A stretch of 14,187 nucleotides of DNA from Sphingomonadales bacterium (GCA_028868335.1 JAGWUU010000045.1:1-14187), one strand, 5' to 3'; shown: positions 7,696-14,187, counted from the stretch's first letter. Made by a program: numbers and translations. Notes: generated by a model not told the origin, from the sequence alone.

Positions 7696-7857
7696 TTATC
7701 CTTTCGTGAACAGCGGCCAGAGCATGACGGCTTGACGCCAGCGCCGGGCGGGATCGCTCCGGGCTTGCTGGCGCTCCGCCGCGATGGCTTCGGCCAGCGC
7801 CTCGGCGCGCGCCGCAAGCCGGGCGAAGACTCCGTCGGCGTTGCTGGTGGCGATCAT
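7696..7857 (-). CDS. Small helical protein in the GTA gp7 slot
   Basis: This 53-residue protein has its ATG overlapping the gp6 stop (ATGA), which favours this start over an ATG at 7878 lying inside gp6. Residues 8-32 form one alanine/glutamate-rich amphipathic helix (DGVFARLAARAEALAEAIAA). The end, ARRWRQAVMLWPLF, is basic and aromatic. It lies between the connector and the tail terminator, where R. capsulatus has the longer head-tail adaptor gp7. I do not recognise the family; a head-tail joining or assembly role is inferred only from position. It may be a reduced or replaced gp7. Confidence 0.65.
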   Translation of the reverse strand: MIATSNADGVFARLAARAEALAEAIAAERQQARSDPARRWRQAVMLWPLFTKG

Positions 7858-8408
7858 GCCAGGCGCAGGCGGCGCCATGGACGCCAGAGCGCTGCAACCG
7901 CCGCGGGCGGGATCATGCCGTGGACGGCTGTGTTGTCCTCGCGCGCGCGGTACTGATGCGCGGCAAGACGAAGCACGCCATGACGCAGCGCTTCAGGCAG
8001 GCTGGCCCAGTCGGCGGCGATTCCGGCGGTGAACCGGACGGCGATGCGCCCGGCGGCGCCGGGGTTTGACACCCTGACGTGGCCGCCGCCATCGCTGTCA
8101 AGCTCGACCGCATAGTCGCTCACCGGCAAGGCGAAGCGGCTGCCTTCGGCGGGAATGCCGAACAGCCCGGTGATCGCCTGGACCGGGCGGGTGGAAAGTG
8201 ATGACCAGCCCCAGGAGACGGGAAGGATCTCCTCGCAAGCCTGCTGCAACGGCATGGTTCCGGTAAAATCCTCGCACAGGTCCAGGCTGGCCCGCAGCAG
8301 CGCAGTCAGTTGCGCGTCGTCGGCGGAAAGAGTGATGCCGAGCCAGTCCTTGAGGTCGGCGAGAGCGCCCGGCGCGAGCGCGGCCGGTGTGACGATTGCC
8401 CGCTTCAT
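7854..8408 (-). CDS. Head-tail connector protein, phiE125 gp8 family, GTA gp6-like
   Basis: This 184-residue protein has the connector pattern ALADLKDWLGITLSADDAQL near the N-terminus, then LLRASLDLCEDFTG, RPVQAITGLFG and LRHGVLRLAAHQYRARED, typical of TIGR02215-type connector proteins. These proteins form the ring between portal and tail. GGAG lies six bases before the ATG. The stop overlaps the next start. It is the first gene after a 102-base gap with two hairpins behind the capsid gene. Confidence 0.9.
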   Translation of the reverse strand: MKRAIVTPAALAPGALADLKDWLGITLSADDAQLTALLRASLDLCEDFTGTMPLQQACEEILPVSWGWSSLSTRPVQAITGLFGIPAEGSRFALPVSDYAVELDSDGGGHVRVSNPGAAGRIAVRFTAGIAADWASLPEALRHGVLRLAAHQYRAREDNTAVHGMIPPAAVAALWRPWRRLRLA

Positions 8409-8441
8409 GGCGGTCTCCGTTTTGTGATCGGGGAAGGAAGT

Positions 8442-8473
8442 CGCCCGCGCCGCGGGTGGCGGCGGCGCGGGCG
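8442..8473 (-). repeat. GC-rich hairpin between capsid and connector genes
   Basis: CGCCCGCGCCG (8442-8452) and its exact reverse complement CGGCGCGGGCG (8463-8473) can form an 11-bp stem with a 10-base loop. There is no T-run after it on the transcribed strand, so it does not look like a classic intrinsic terminator. It may protect or process the 3' end of the capsid message. Confidence 0.6.
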
Positions 8474-8478
8474 CAGTA

Positions 8479-8500
8479 TCCGGCGGGGAGGGGCGCCGGA
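8479..8500 (-). repeat. Second hairpin just after the capsid gene stop
   Basis: TCCGGCG (8479-8485) pairs exactly with CGCCGGA (8494-8500) around an 8-base G-rich loop. In transcription order it comes first after the capsid stop, then the longer hairpin at 8442-8473. Confidence 0.5.
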
Positions 8501-8510
8501 GATTTCAGGA

Positions 8511-9656
8511 TCAGGCCGAGATCTTGAGCAGCTTGATCGCGTCGCTATCCAGCACCTGCCCGCCGACCCGCTTGGTGGCGTAGAAATTGACGAAGGGCTT
8601 GTTGGTGTAGGGGTCGCGCAGGATCGACGTCGAACGGCGTTCGGTGATGATGTAGCCGTTGGCGAAATTGCCGAAGGCGATGGGCAAGGCGTTCGCGCCG
8701 ACGTCGGGCATGTCCTCGGCTTCGATCACCGGATAGCCCAGCAGGCGGGCCGGCTGGCCTTCCATCAGTCCCGGCGACCACAGGAACGATCCGTCGGCGT
8801 CCTTGAACTTGCGCACGGCGGCCAGCGTCCGGGTGTTCATCACGAAGACCGCGCCCTGGCGGTGTCCGGCGCGCAGCGAATGGACCAGGTCGATCAGCGT
8901 CAGTTCCGGGGTGGAGTTGAATCCGGTGGCATTGCCGGAAGCGGTGAACTGCAGCGTGCCGAACGGCCGCGAGGCGTCGACGGCGGCGCTGATCGGCGTG
9001 GCGAGGAAGCCCTTGGGCTGGTTGGTGCCGGTGCCGCTGACGAAGGCCGTGCCTTCGGCCTGGGCGAACTCGACTGCGATCTCGTTCGCCAGCCATTCCT
9101 CGAGGTTGAAGGCGGCATCGTCGAGCATGGCCTGACTGGCCGAGGGGTTGGCGTAAAGCTCGCCCATCGGCGGGGCCACTTCGTTGAACTTCGAAATGGC
9201 GGTTTCCGGTCGCGCACCGGTTTCGCTGACCCAGCCCGAAGCCGCACCGCCAGAGGTGACGAGCTTGCGATAGCCGGCGGTGCCGACCTGCACCACCTGG
9301 GCGACAGCGCGGATCGGGCTGATCGACGTGAGCTGGGCGGCGATCAGCGCGTCGATCTCGCGCGGGACGGCATAGCCGCCATCCGCCGGATTTACGCCGT
9401 TGACCGACTTCAGTTCGGCCTCGCGACCCTGGCGCAGGTAGCCGTCGACGAAGCCCTTGAGTTCCGGGCTGGCCGTGTTGGTGGCGCCGATCGCCGGACG
9501 GGCGGCGGCGCGGCTGACTTTTTCGAGGCGCGACTTCACTTCATCGACGTCCGAGCGCAGCGCGCCCAAGGCCTGGTCGGCGGCATCCTGACGGGCGAGG
9601 AGGTCGAAGGAGGAATTGATCGGATCGGCGGTGTTGGCAGGGGTAGTGGTATCCAT
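8511..9656 (-). CDS. Major capsid protein, HK97 family, GTA gp5-like
   Basis: This 381-residue protein has the HK97 order of parts. The N-terminal about 85 residues include a coiled-coil-like segment (ARQDAADQALGALRSDVDEV, about 21-40, continuing to about 50), which is the scaffold-like delta domain. The capsid fold then begins near ADGGYAVPREIDALIAAQL. Typical HK97 motifs are present: SGWVSETGARPET, ANPSASQAMLDDAAFNLEEW, FVSGTGTNQPKGFL, FVMNTRTLAAVRKFKDADG, LLGYPVIEAEDMP and ALPIAFGNFANGYIITERR. The neighbouring protease probably removes the N-terminal domain. AAAGG lies six bases before the ATG. Hairpins lie on both sides of the gene. Confidence 0.96.
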   Translation of the reverse strand: MDTTTPANTADPINSSFDLLARQDAADQALGALRSDVDEVKSRLEKVSRAAARPAIGATNTASPELKGFVDGYLRQGREAELKSVNGVNPADGGYAVPREIDALIAAQLTSISPIRAVAQVVQVGTAGYRKLVTSGGAASGWVSETGARPETAISKFNEVAPPMGELYANPSASQAMLDDAAFNLEEWLANEIAVEFAQAEGTAFVSGTGTNQPKGFLATPISAAVDASRPFGTLQFTASGNATGFNSTPELTLIDLVHSLRAGHRQGAVFVMNTRTLAAVRKFKDADGSFLWSPGLMEGQPARLLGYPVIEAEDMPDVGANALPIAFGNFANGYIITERRSTSILRDPYTNKPFVNFYATKRVGGQVLDSDAIKLLKISA

Positions 9657-9678
9657 GAGAGGCCTTTCATGTTGTGAA

Positions 9679-9698
9679 CCTCCCCGCAGGCAGGGAGG
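9679..9698 (-). repeat. Hairpin between protease and capsid genes
   Basis: CCTCCC (9679-9684) pairs with GGGAGG (9693-9698) around an 8-base loop, in the 50-base gap upstream of the capsid ribosome-binding site. It could mark an RNA processing point or a dispersed intergenic repeat; there is no clear terminator tail. Confidence 0.4.
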
Positions 9699-9706
9699 GG
9701 GAGGAA

Positions 9707-10096
9707 CTAGGAGATGAGATGCACGCGCGCCCCGTGCTGCATCGGGTGGGTCACGAGGCTGACCTCGAACAGGTCGATCTCGGTCAGATCGCGCCCGGCG
9801 ACGCTGTGGGTGAACTGGCGGGCGCGGTAGCCGAACGAGAGGCCGGTGACGGCTCCGCGTTTCAGCGCCGCCGCCGCGCCCCCGGCCGGGTTGTCGAGAC
9901 TGCCGACCACGCGCAGCCCGCGTGCATCCTGGCTCACCTGCTCGATCCAGCCGATCCGCTGGTCGGGGCGGTGTTGCCAGTAGAGCGGCAGCGGCCCGGT
10001 GCGCTCGGCCAGCGTCCGGGTGAACGCGCCGGGTTCGATCACGTCGCGCCCGGCGTCACGCTTGCCGAACAGGGCGGCATATCCGGCGAACTTCAC
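9707..10096 (-). CDS. HK97 family prohead protease, GTA gp4-like
   Basis: The product is 129 residues from a GTG at 10096 that overlaps the preceding stop (GTGA). The first residues, KFAGYAALFGKRDAGRDVI followed by GAF, are the usual start of this family, so upstream in-frame starts are rejected. Candidate catalytic residues are His42 in LYWQH, Ser87 in TGLSFGY, and an acidic residue in EIDLFEVSLV (Glu107 or Glu111). It is a serine protease that trims the capsid delta domain during maturation. It is shorter than the roughly 180-residue R. capsulatus protein but contains the complete core. Confidence 0.9.
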   Translation of the reverse strand: MKFAGYAALFGKRDAGRDVIEPGAFTRTLAERTGPLPLYWQHRPDQRIGWIEQVSQDARGLRVVGSLDNPAGGAAAALKRGAVTGLSFGYRARQFTHSVAGRDLTEIDLFEVSLVTHPMQHGARVHLIS

Positions 10097-10401
10097 TTGA
10101 GCAGTTCCGTGGTGCCGGTGCGCCAGGCGAGGTCGAGCAGCAGTAGCGCAAGCATGCAGCGGACCACCCAGGCGACCGCCGCCTTCCACGCGCTGGCCTT
10201 GGCATCGCGCCAGGCCTGGAGAAGCTGGCGCAGTTCGGAAAGGTCCCCGTGCGCGGCGGGGTCGTCGAGGCCCATCCGCGCGAGGGTGCGTTCCGCGCCC
10301 AGTTCGCTCGCTTCCTCGACGATCGCGCGCAAGGTCACGAGATCACCGCCGTCATCGGCTGCCTGGGCGAGCAGGCGAGCGACCATTTCGTCTCTGTTCA
10401 T
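10093..10401 (-). CDS. Small membrane-anchored protein in the GTA gp3.5 slot (DUF6127-like)
   Basis: This 102-residue protein has an acidic helical N-terminal part, DLVTLRAIVEEASELGAERT (residues 20-39), and a single predicted membrane helix, AAVAWVVRCMLALLLLDLAW (about 73-92). This layout matches a small sphingomonad family that sits between portal and protease in GTA clusters. It is the position of the R. capsulatus rcc01685 head-formation gene. The ATG overlaps the portal stop and the stop overlaps the protease GTG. The function is unknown; a role in head formation, perhaps at the membrane, is inferred. The family name is from memory and less certain than the position. Confidence 0.78.
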   Translation of the reverse strand: MNRDEMVARLLAQAADDGGDLVTLRAIVEEASELGAERTLARMGLDDPAAHGDLSELRQLLQAWRDAKASAWKAAVAWVVRCMLALLLLDLAWRTGTTELLK

Positions 10402-11552
10402 TGTTTGTTCCCATCAGGAGCGGGCGCGAGGCCCAGCATGGCGCGCTTTTCGGCATCGCTGAGGAAGGCGGCCGCGCCGACCTGGGCCCACAGCTTCTCG
10501 CGATCGTCCGCAAGGGCGGGAACCCGATCGAGATCGATCGCCAGCCGGGCAGCCGGGAACCACGTTTCCAGCCCCTCGGCGAGCGCCGAGAGGATCTTGC
10601 CCGCCAGCGGCAGCAGGGTCAGCCGCCACAGCGCACGGTTGGCCTCGCGGTAGTTGGAATAGGTGGCATCGCCCGGCAGGCCGAGCAGCATCGGCGGCAC
10701 GCCGAATGCCAGCGCGACATCGCGCGCCGCCGCTGCCTTCAGCTCGGCGAAGTCCATGTCCGCCGGGGTCAGGCTCAAGGGTTGCCACTTGAGCCCGCCT
10801 TCCAGCAGCATCGGCCGTCCGGCATTGACCGCGCCCGAATAGGCGGCGGCCAGCTCGTCCTTCAGCCGGGCGAACTGGTCGGCGCTGAGGCCGGAGCTGT
10901 CTCCCGGATCATAGACCAGCGCACCCGACGGGCGCGCCGCGTTTTCCAGCAGTGTCCGGTTCCATTCCGCTGCGGCATTGTGGGTGGCAACCGCCCGGTC
11001 GGCGGCGGCAAGGCATCCTGCGCCGTAGTGGTCGTCCGCCGGGTGGAACGTGCGAATGTGGATCAGGTTGGGCGAGGCGTCATCATCGAGCACCGGGATG
11101 GTCAGCGTCGTTTCGCCGACCTTGTAGGCGTAGGCGGCAGGCCAGCCATCGGGCCCGGCGACCACGCTGACCCGCTCGGGGCGCAGGGCATAAAGCTCGA
11201 CCGGCGCACCGCTCGCGTCCTTCATCACCTGGACATAGGCGTTGCCGTGCAGCAGCAACTGGCTCGCCAGCGTTTCGAGCAGCGACTGGCCCGCGCTGGT
11301 CGCCATGACCAGCCGCTCAAGCACCGGGTTGAGCGGGGCCAGCGGCGCACCGCCGATCCCCTCGGCCACCAGCCGCACCGCGCGCTGCGCCACCGGGTTG
11401 TCGAGATAGGCGCGCTTGACCGCGCCGGTATATTCAAACGGCGCGCGGGCGCTGTCGGCGTAAAGCCACGGCGAAACAAAGGTGCGCGCCAAGGGCACAC
11501 GGCTATCCGCGCCGCCCTTGAAGGCAGCGGCCAGGGATTGGAGGAAGGACAT
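10398..11552 (-). CDS. Phage portal protein, HK97 family, GTA gp3-like
   Basis: This 384-residue protein begins MSFLQSLAAAFKGG at 11552, preceded by AAGG. Portal motifs in order: YLDNPVAQRAVRLVAEGIGG, LLLHGNAYVQVMKD, ELYALRPERVSVV, LIHIRTFHPADDHYGAG, AAEWNRTLLENAARPSGAL, and the late helical hallmark DVALAFGVPPMLLGLPGDAT then YSNYREANRALW. It forms the dodecameric DNA-entry ring and docks the terminase. The frame is open upstream to 11777, but that N-terminal extension lies inside the terminase gene, is low-complexity and has no portal-like character. Confidence 0.95.
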   Translation of the reverse strand: MSFLQSLAAAFKGGADSRVPLARTFVSPWLYADSARAPFEYTGAVKRAYLDNPVAQRAVRLVAEGIGGAPLAPLNPVLERLVMATSAGQSLLETLASQLLLHGNAYVQVMKDASGAPVELYALRPERVSVVAGPDGWPAAYAYKVGETTLTIPVLDDDASPNLIHIRTFHPADDHYGAGCLAAADRAVATHNAAAEWNRTLLENAARPSGALVYDPGDSSGLSADQFARLKDELAAAYSGAVNAGRPMLLEGGLKWQPLSLTPADMDFAELKAAAARDVALAFGVPPMLLGLPGDATYSNYREANRALWRLTLLPLAGKILSALAEGLETWFPAARLAIDLDRVPALADDREKLWAQVGAAAFLSDAEKRAMLGLAPAPDGNKQ

Positions 11553-11591
11553 GGGGGACCTTTCGGATTGGGTAAAGATTGGCGTGCGACT

Positions 11592-11619
11592 TTCGACAGG
11601 TTCAAGCTGCGCTGTCGAA
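11592..11619. repeat. Inverted repeat in the terminase-portal gap
   Basis: TTCGACAG (11592-11599) and CTGTCGAA (11612-11619) are exact reverse complements around 12 bases, in the only 95-base gap between gp2 and gp3. The core resembles the short dispersed CTTCGACAAGCTCAG-type palindromes common in sphingomonad genomes; no terminator tail is seen. Confidence 0.45.
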
Positions 11620-11647
11620 GGCTGTGCGGTTCGACTTCCGGATTGAG

Positions 11648-12967
11648 TTACCCCAACCACACTCGCGGCGCGTTCGGACGTTTCAGCACCAACTCCGTCA
11701 GCGCCCAGACCAAGGCGTCGGCCCGGTCGGGCGACCTGCCCGGGCCTTCGTAGCGTCCGCCCGCGATCAGCCCGCACAGCTCGTCCTCAAGTGCGGGGAA
11801 CTGGCCGCAGTGGCGGACCCGGCCGGCTTCGTAGAGCGCGGCGACGGGTTCGGCTCGTGCCGTCTTGCCGGTGCTGGCGTGGACCAGCTTCAGGGGCAGC
11901 GCGACATCGGCAGCGCGCAGGACGCTGGCGACCATCGCCCCGCCCTGGTTGGCCTCGGCGACGACGCGGTCGGCGTTCCACGCTGCGGCGGCCTTGGCTA
12001 CGACCCTTGCCCATTTCTCCGGGCTGGCCTTCTCGACCGAGCAATCGGCCAGGACCCGCGCCACGCCATCCTCGCCCAGGGCGCAGACCACGATCCCGCA
12101 GGCGTCCCCCCCGCTCGAGGCGGGCGGATCGACCCCGATCACGGTTCTGAGGGCGGCGCTGGAGGCAGCCGGTTCGCGGCATGCCTCCAGCAGGGCGCGG
12201 GTCCACAGCGCGCCTTCGATGTCGGCGATCAGCTCGCCATCCAGTTCCTGTCGGCCAAGCATGGACTTGCCGTATTCGCGCTTCACCGTCGTAACGAAGC
12301 CGGGTGGGAGCTGCGTGCGGTTGTCATAGGTGGAGCCGCGCGTCACCACGACCTCACCGTTGTCGAGCAGGCGCTTGAGCAGCGCCACCGCGCGCGGGGT
12401 GGTGGTCGCCACCAATCGCGGATTGCGGCCAAGGCGCAGGCCCAGTTGCAGGTTGTCCCACGCCGCTTCGGCGCGGCCGCCGCTGGCGTCCCACTTGGCG
12501 ATCTCGTCGCACCAGCCGTGGCTGTGCTGGGGACCGCGCAGCGATTCCGGTTCGCCCGCCGAATAGAGCATGGCCTGCGCGCCGGTGGGCCAGGTCAGCA
12601 GCCGCTTTGATGGTTCGAACAGCGGCCGCAGTTTGTAGGGGGCGATCGCCAGCAGGCCGCTCTTGCCCTCGACCATGACGCTGCGCGCTTCTGCCAGCGA
12701 GGCACCCACCAGCGCGATCCGCGCGTCGGGATCGGATTCGGCCACCGCGCGGACCCATTCGGCTCCCGCACGGGTCTTGCCGAAGCCGCGCCCGGCCATG
12801 ATCAACCAGGCGTGCCAGTCGCCCGGCGGGGCAAGTTGCCCCTCGTGCGCCCAGACCCGCCAGTGGGTGCGCAGGGCGCGACGCTGGCGATCGCTCATCG
12901 CTTCAAGCAATGCCCGGCGTTCCGCGGCGGGAAGGCCGACGAGGTATTCGCCGTCACTATCGGGCAT
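11648..12967 (-). CDS. Terminase large subunit (DNA packaging ATPase/nuclease), GTA gp2-like
   Basis: This 439-residue protein is complete. The ATPase domain has a Walker A motif at 58-66 (AGRGFGKTR) and a Walker B with catalytic acid at GWCDEIAKW (Asp154, Glu155). VATTTPRA (187-193) matches the coupling motif. The RNase H-like nuclease has Asp280 (VIGVDPPAS), Glu338 (VVAEANQGG) and Asp417 (RADALVWAL). GTA terminases of this type package host DNA by a headful mechanism without sequence specificity. The start overlaps the end of the small terminase gene by 11 bases. No damage to active-site motifs is seen. Confidence 0.96.
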   Translation of the reverse strand: MPDSDGEYLVGLPAAERRALLEAMSDRQRRALRTHWRVWAHEGQLAPPGDWHAWLIMAGRGFGKTRAGAEWVRAVAESDPDARIALVGASLAEARSVMVEGKSGLLAIAPYKLRPLFEPSKRLLTWPTGAQAMLYSAGEPESLRGPQHSHGWCDEIAKWDASGGRAEAAWDNLQLGLRLGRNPRLVATTTPRAVALLKRLLDNGEVVVTRGSTYDNRTQLPPGFVTTVKREYGKSMLGRQELDGELIADIEGALWTRALLEACREPAASSAALRTVIGVDPPASSGGDACGIVVCALGEDGVARVLADCSVEKASPEKWARVVAKAAAAWNADRVVAEANQGGAMVASVLRAADVALPLKLVHASTGKTARAEPVAALYEAGRVRHCGQFPALEDELCGLIAGGRYEGPGRSPDRADALVWALTELVLKRPNAPRVWLG

Positions 12968-13481
12968 TGCCGACGCTCTTGCTCTCGTCGATCAGGGCGG
13001 AATTCGCGGCGGCGCGCTGGCGCATGTCCTCGATCATGGCGTCGATCGATTCGAGTACGTCCTGTTCGCTGCAGTTGTCTTCCAGTGCCCTCTGGCGAGC
13101 CACTTCGGCGCGGTGGCTGGCGAGCAGGCGAATGCAGTTGGCCACGTCCATCTTGCGATCGGGCGATGCGTTGCGCAGATGGCAGAGCAATTCCATCTCG
13201 AGGTTTTCGTAACCCTGGACCAGCGCGACGCGCCAATCCCGCGCGAAGTCAGGGTCATCCTGACGGGTACGGTAAACGCGGCTTATCGAGACTCCGGCCT
13301 CCTTGGCCGATGCGGTGACATTGGATGTGATCACCAGATGGTCGAGGAAATAGGTGCGCCAGTGGCGGTTTCCGGGGATCGCATCCTGTTCGCGCAGCCG
13401 GGCTGGAAGCCTGACCTGCTTGCGTTGCTTGCCGCGGCGGGCACGCGCGGGCGTGTCCGGCGTTGGGGACGCCGTGCTCAT
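12957..13481 (-). CDS. Small terminase-like protein, GTA gp1 position
   Basis: This 174-residue protein starts at the ATG at 13481, with CAGGAG eight bases upstream. A longer in-frame start at 13586 would lie on the predicted promoter and is rejected. The N-terminus is basic and disordered (ARARRGKQRKQ). A helix-turn-helix, about residues 45-72, includes ITSNVTASAKEAGVSISRVY, a common small-terminase DNA-binding layout. Long helices follow (YENLEMELLCHL; QDVLESIDAMIEDMRQ), which could form the oligomeric stem. It is the first gene of the operon. In R. capsulatus gp1 acts as the small terminase; that role is inferred here by position and fold. Confidence 0.82.
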   Translation of the reverse strand: MSTASPTPDTPARARRGKQRKQVRLPARLREQDAIPGNRHWRTYFLDHLVITSNVTASAKEAGVSISRVYRTRQDDPDFARDWRVALVQGYENLEMELLCHLRNASPDRKMDVANCIRLLASHRAEVARQRALEDNCSEQDVLESIDAMIEDMRQRAAANSALIDESKSVGNAR

Positions 13482-13553
13482 CGAATGTGCTCCTGCATTT
13501 GTGGGGCCGCGCCGAATGCCCGGAGGCGAATCGGTGTATCGCGATGTTCCCTG

Positions 13554-13582
13554 TATGTACCGAAACAACGTGACGATGTCAA
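13554..13582 (-). promoter_or_regulatory. Candidate sigma70 promoter for the GTA operon
   Basis: On the minus strand a perfect TTGACA (13577-13582) is followed after 17 bases by TACATA (13554-13559). The start site would be near 13547, leaving a leader of about 65 bases before gp1. The -10 element is weak (3/6), consistent with a gene set needing activation. Confidence 0.5.
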
Positions 13583-13590
13583 CCACAAAG

Positions 13591-13603
13591 AACCATATAG
13601 GTT
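13591..13603. promoter_or_regulatory. Imperfect palindrome upstream of the -35 element
   Basis: AACC-ATATA-GGTT lies eight bases upstream of the -35 box of the candidate operon promoter, in the 193-base gap between the divergent genes. It could be an operator or activator site; it contains AACCAT, which partly resembles a CtrA half-site, but this is too short to assign. Confidence 0.3.
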
Positions 13604-13674
13604 AGTTAGCCGCTGTGCTTGTCGCCATCCCCCGCCGTCACTAAGCAGGCGCGCAGGTGATCGAAGGAGTTTCC

Positions 13675-14187
13675 ATGCTGCGCCGCCTTTACGAATGGAC
13701 CATGGCCAAGGCATCGCACCGCCATGCCGAATGGTGGCTGGCGCTGTTCGCCTTCGTCGAGGCGAGCTTCTTTCCGATCCCGCCGCACCCCGTTCTCGGG
13801 ATCATGTGCCTTGCCGAACCGAAGAAGGCGATGCGCTTTGCCCTGATCGCGACCCTGGCCTCGGTCGCGGGGGGGATGCTGGGCTATGCCATCGGGCATT
13901 TCCTCTACGACACGGTCGGCGCACAGTTGCTGGCGCTGCTGCACCTTTCCGCCAGCTTCCCCAAGGCGGCTTGCTATCTGCGCGAATACGGGGCCGAGAT
14001 TATCCTGATCAAGGGCGCCACCCCGATCCCGTTCAAGCTGATCACGATCACCGCCGGGTTCATCGGCATGCCTCTGCTGACCTTCCTGCTCGCCAGCCTG
14101 GTCAGCCGGGCGATCAGCTTCATGATCGTCGGCGTGCTGTTCCGCCTGTTCGGCGCGCCGATCAAGGCCTTCATCGACAAGTACCTG
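13675..14187 (+). CDS. YqaA/DedA (VTT) family membrane protein (partial, C-terminus off the right edge)
   Basis: There are 171 codons with no stop before the edge. AAGGAG lies five bases before the ATG. The protein has the YqaA pattern: FAFVEASFFPIPPHPVLG (about 26-42), a membrane helix FALIATLASVAGGMLGYAIG (55-74), the re-entrant-type motif KGATPIPFKLITITAGFIG (113-131), then SRAISFMIVGVLFRLFG. VTT proteins are inner-membrane proteins linked to lipid transport or envelope homeostasis. It is transcribed away from the GTA operon and shows no phage character, so it marks the chromosomal flank. Only a short C-terminal tail should be missing. Confidence 0.88.
   Translation, partial: MLRRLYEWTMAKASHRHAEWWLALFAFVEASFFPIPPHPVLGIMCLAEPKKAMRFALIATLASVAGGMLGYAIGHFLYDTVGAQLLALLHLSASFPKAACYLREYGAEIILIKGATPIPFKLITITAGFIGMPLLTFLLASLVSRAISFMIVGVLFRLFGAPIKAFIDKYL

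Noticed and set aside
8442..8500. Intrinsic terminator after the capsid gene
   Set aside because: The stems are strong, but no U-run follows on the transcribed strand, and the essential tail genes lie downstream in the same operon.
8310..9677. 455-codon plus-strand open frame across the capsid gene
   Set aside because: It is antisense to the clearly recognisable capsid protein, arginine/glycine-rich and without any domain pattern; long antisense frames are common in GC-rich coding DNA.
10401..11753. 450-codon plus-strand open frame across the portal gene
   Set aside because: Antisense shadow of the portal coding region, with low-complexity composition and no recognisable motif.
11579..12610. 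343-codon plus-strand open frame across the terminase gene
   Set aside because: Antisense shadow of the terminase; composition is biased and there is no plausible start signal.
13482..13586. Longer start for the small terminase at 13586
   Set aside because: The extra 35 residues would overlap the best promoter candidate and lack a ribosome-binding site, while the ATG at 13481 has CAGGAG at good spacing.
1..14187. CRISPR arrays, tRNA genes, insertion sequences, integrase or att sites
   Set aside because: I saw no regularly spaced repeats, tRNA-like cloverleaf, transposase or recombinase motifs on either strand by eye.

Overview
The window is a GC-rich stretch of an alphaproteobacterial chromosome, most likely from the Sphingomonadales (Novosphingobium, Sphingobium or Erythrobacter type). 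I base this on protein character, gene order and the sphingomonad form of several genes; no marker gene fixes the genus. Almost all of it is one minus-strand operon that matches, gene for gene, the head-tail cluster of the Rhodobacter capsulatus gene transfer agent (RcGTA).

In transcription order, from right to left, the operon contains: small terminase/gp1 (13481-12957), large terminase/gp2 (12967-11648), portal/gp3 (11552-10398), a small membrane-anchored head gene in the gp3.5 slot (10401-10093), prohead protease/gp4 (10096-9707), HK97 major capsid protein/gp5 (9656-8511), head-tail connector/gp6 (8408-7854), a 53-residue gene in the gp7 slot (7857-7696), tail terminator/gp8 (7690-7301), major tail tube protein/gp9 (7258-6851), gp10 (6854-6522), a tail chaperone-like gene (6525-6331), a short tape measure/gp11 (6338-5736), a large distal-tail/TIM-barrel fusion/gp12 (5719-3380), baseplate hub/gp13 (3383-2562), NlpC/P60 peptidase/gp14 (2565-2143) and the tail-tip host-recognition protein/gp15 (2138 to the left edge, incomplete). 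Most junctions are ATGA or GTGA overlaps, as in a translationally coupled morphogenesis operon. No integrase, repressor, replication gene or lysis gene is visible, which fits a domesticated GTA better than a normal prophage.

On the right, a 193-base intergenic region carries a good sigma70-like promoter candidate facing the operon (TTGACA, 17 bases, TACATA) and a small palindrome. Beyond it a divergent housekeeping-type membrane protein of the YqaA/DedA (VTT) family begins at 13675 and runs off the right edge.

The most striking observation is in gp9. The reading frame for the major tail tube protein is intact over its full 135 codons except for one in-frame TAA codon at 7031-7033. The portion after the stop remains perfectly conserved-looking and still overlaps gp10 as expected. 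Because the tail tube is essential, this suggests either a very recently inactivated GTA, stop-codon readthrough, or a sequence error. Other points of interest: a TIM-barrel-like region fused to the DUF2460 domain in gp12, while gp15 appears to lack the TIM domain that RcGTA carries there; a possible internal start that would release DUF2460 alone; a cysteine pattern in gp13 matching the iron-sulfur site of lambda tail-tip protein L; and GC-rich hairpins on both sides of the capsid gene.
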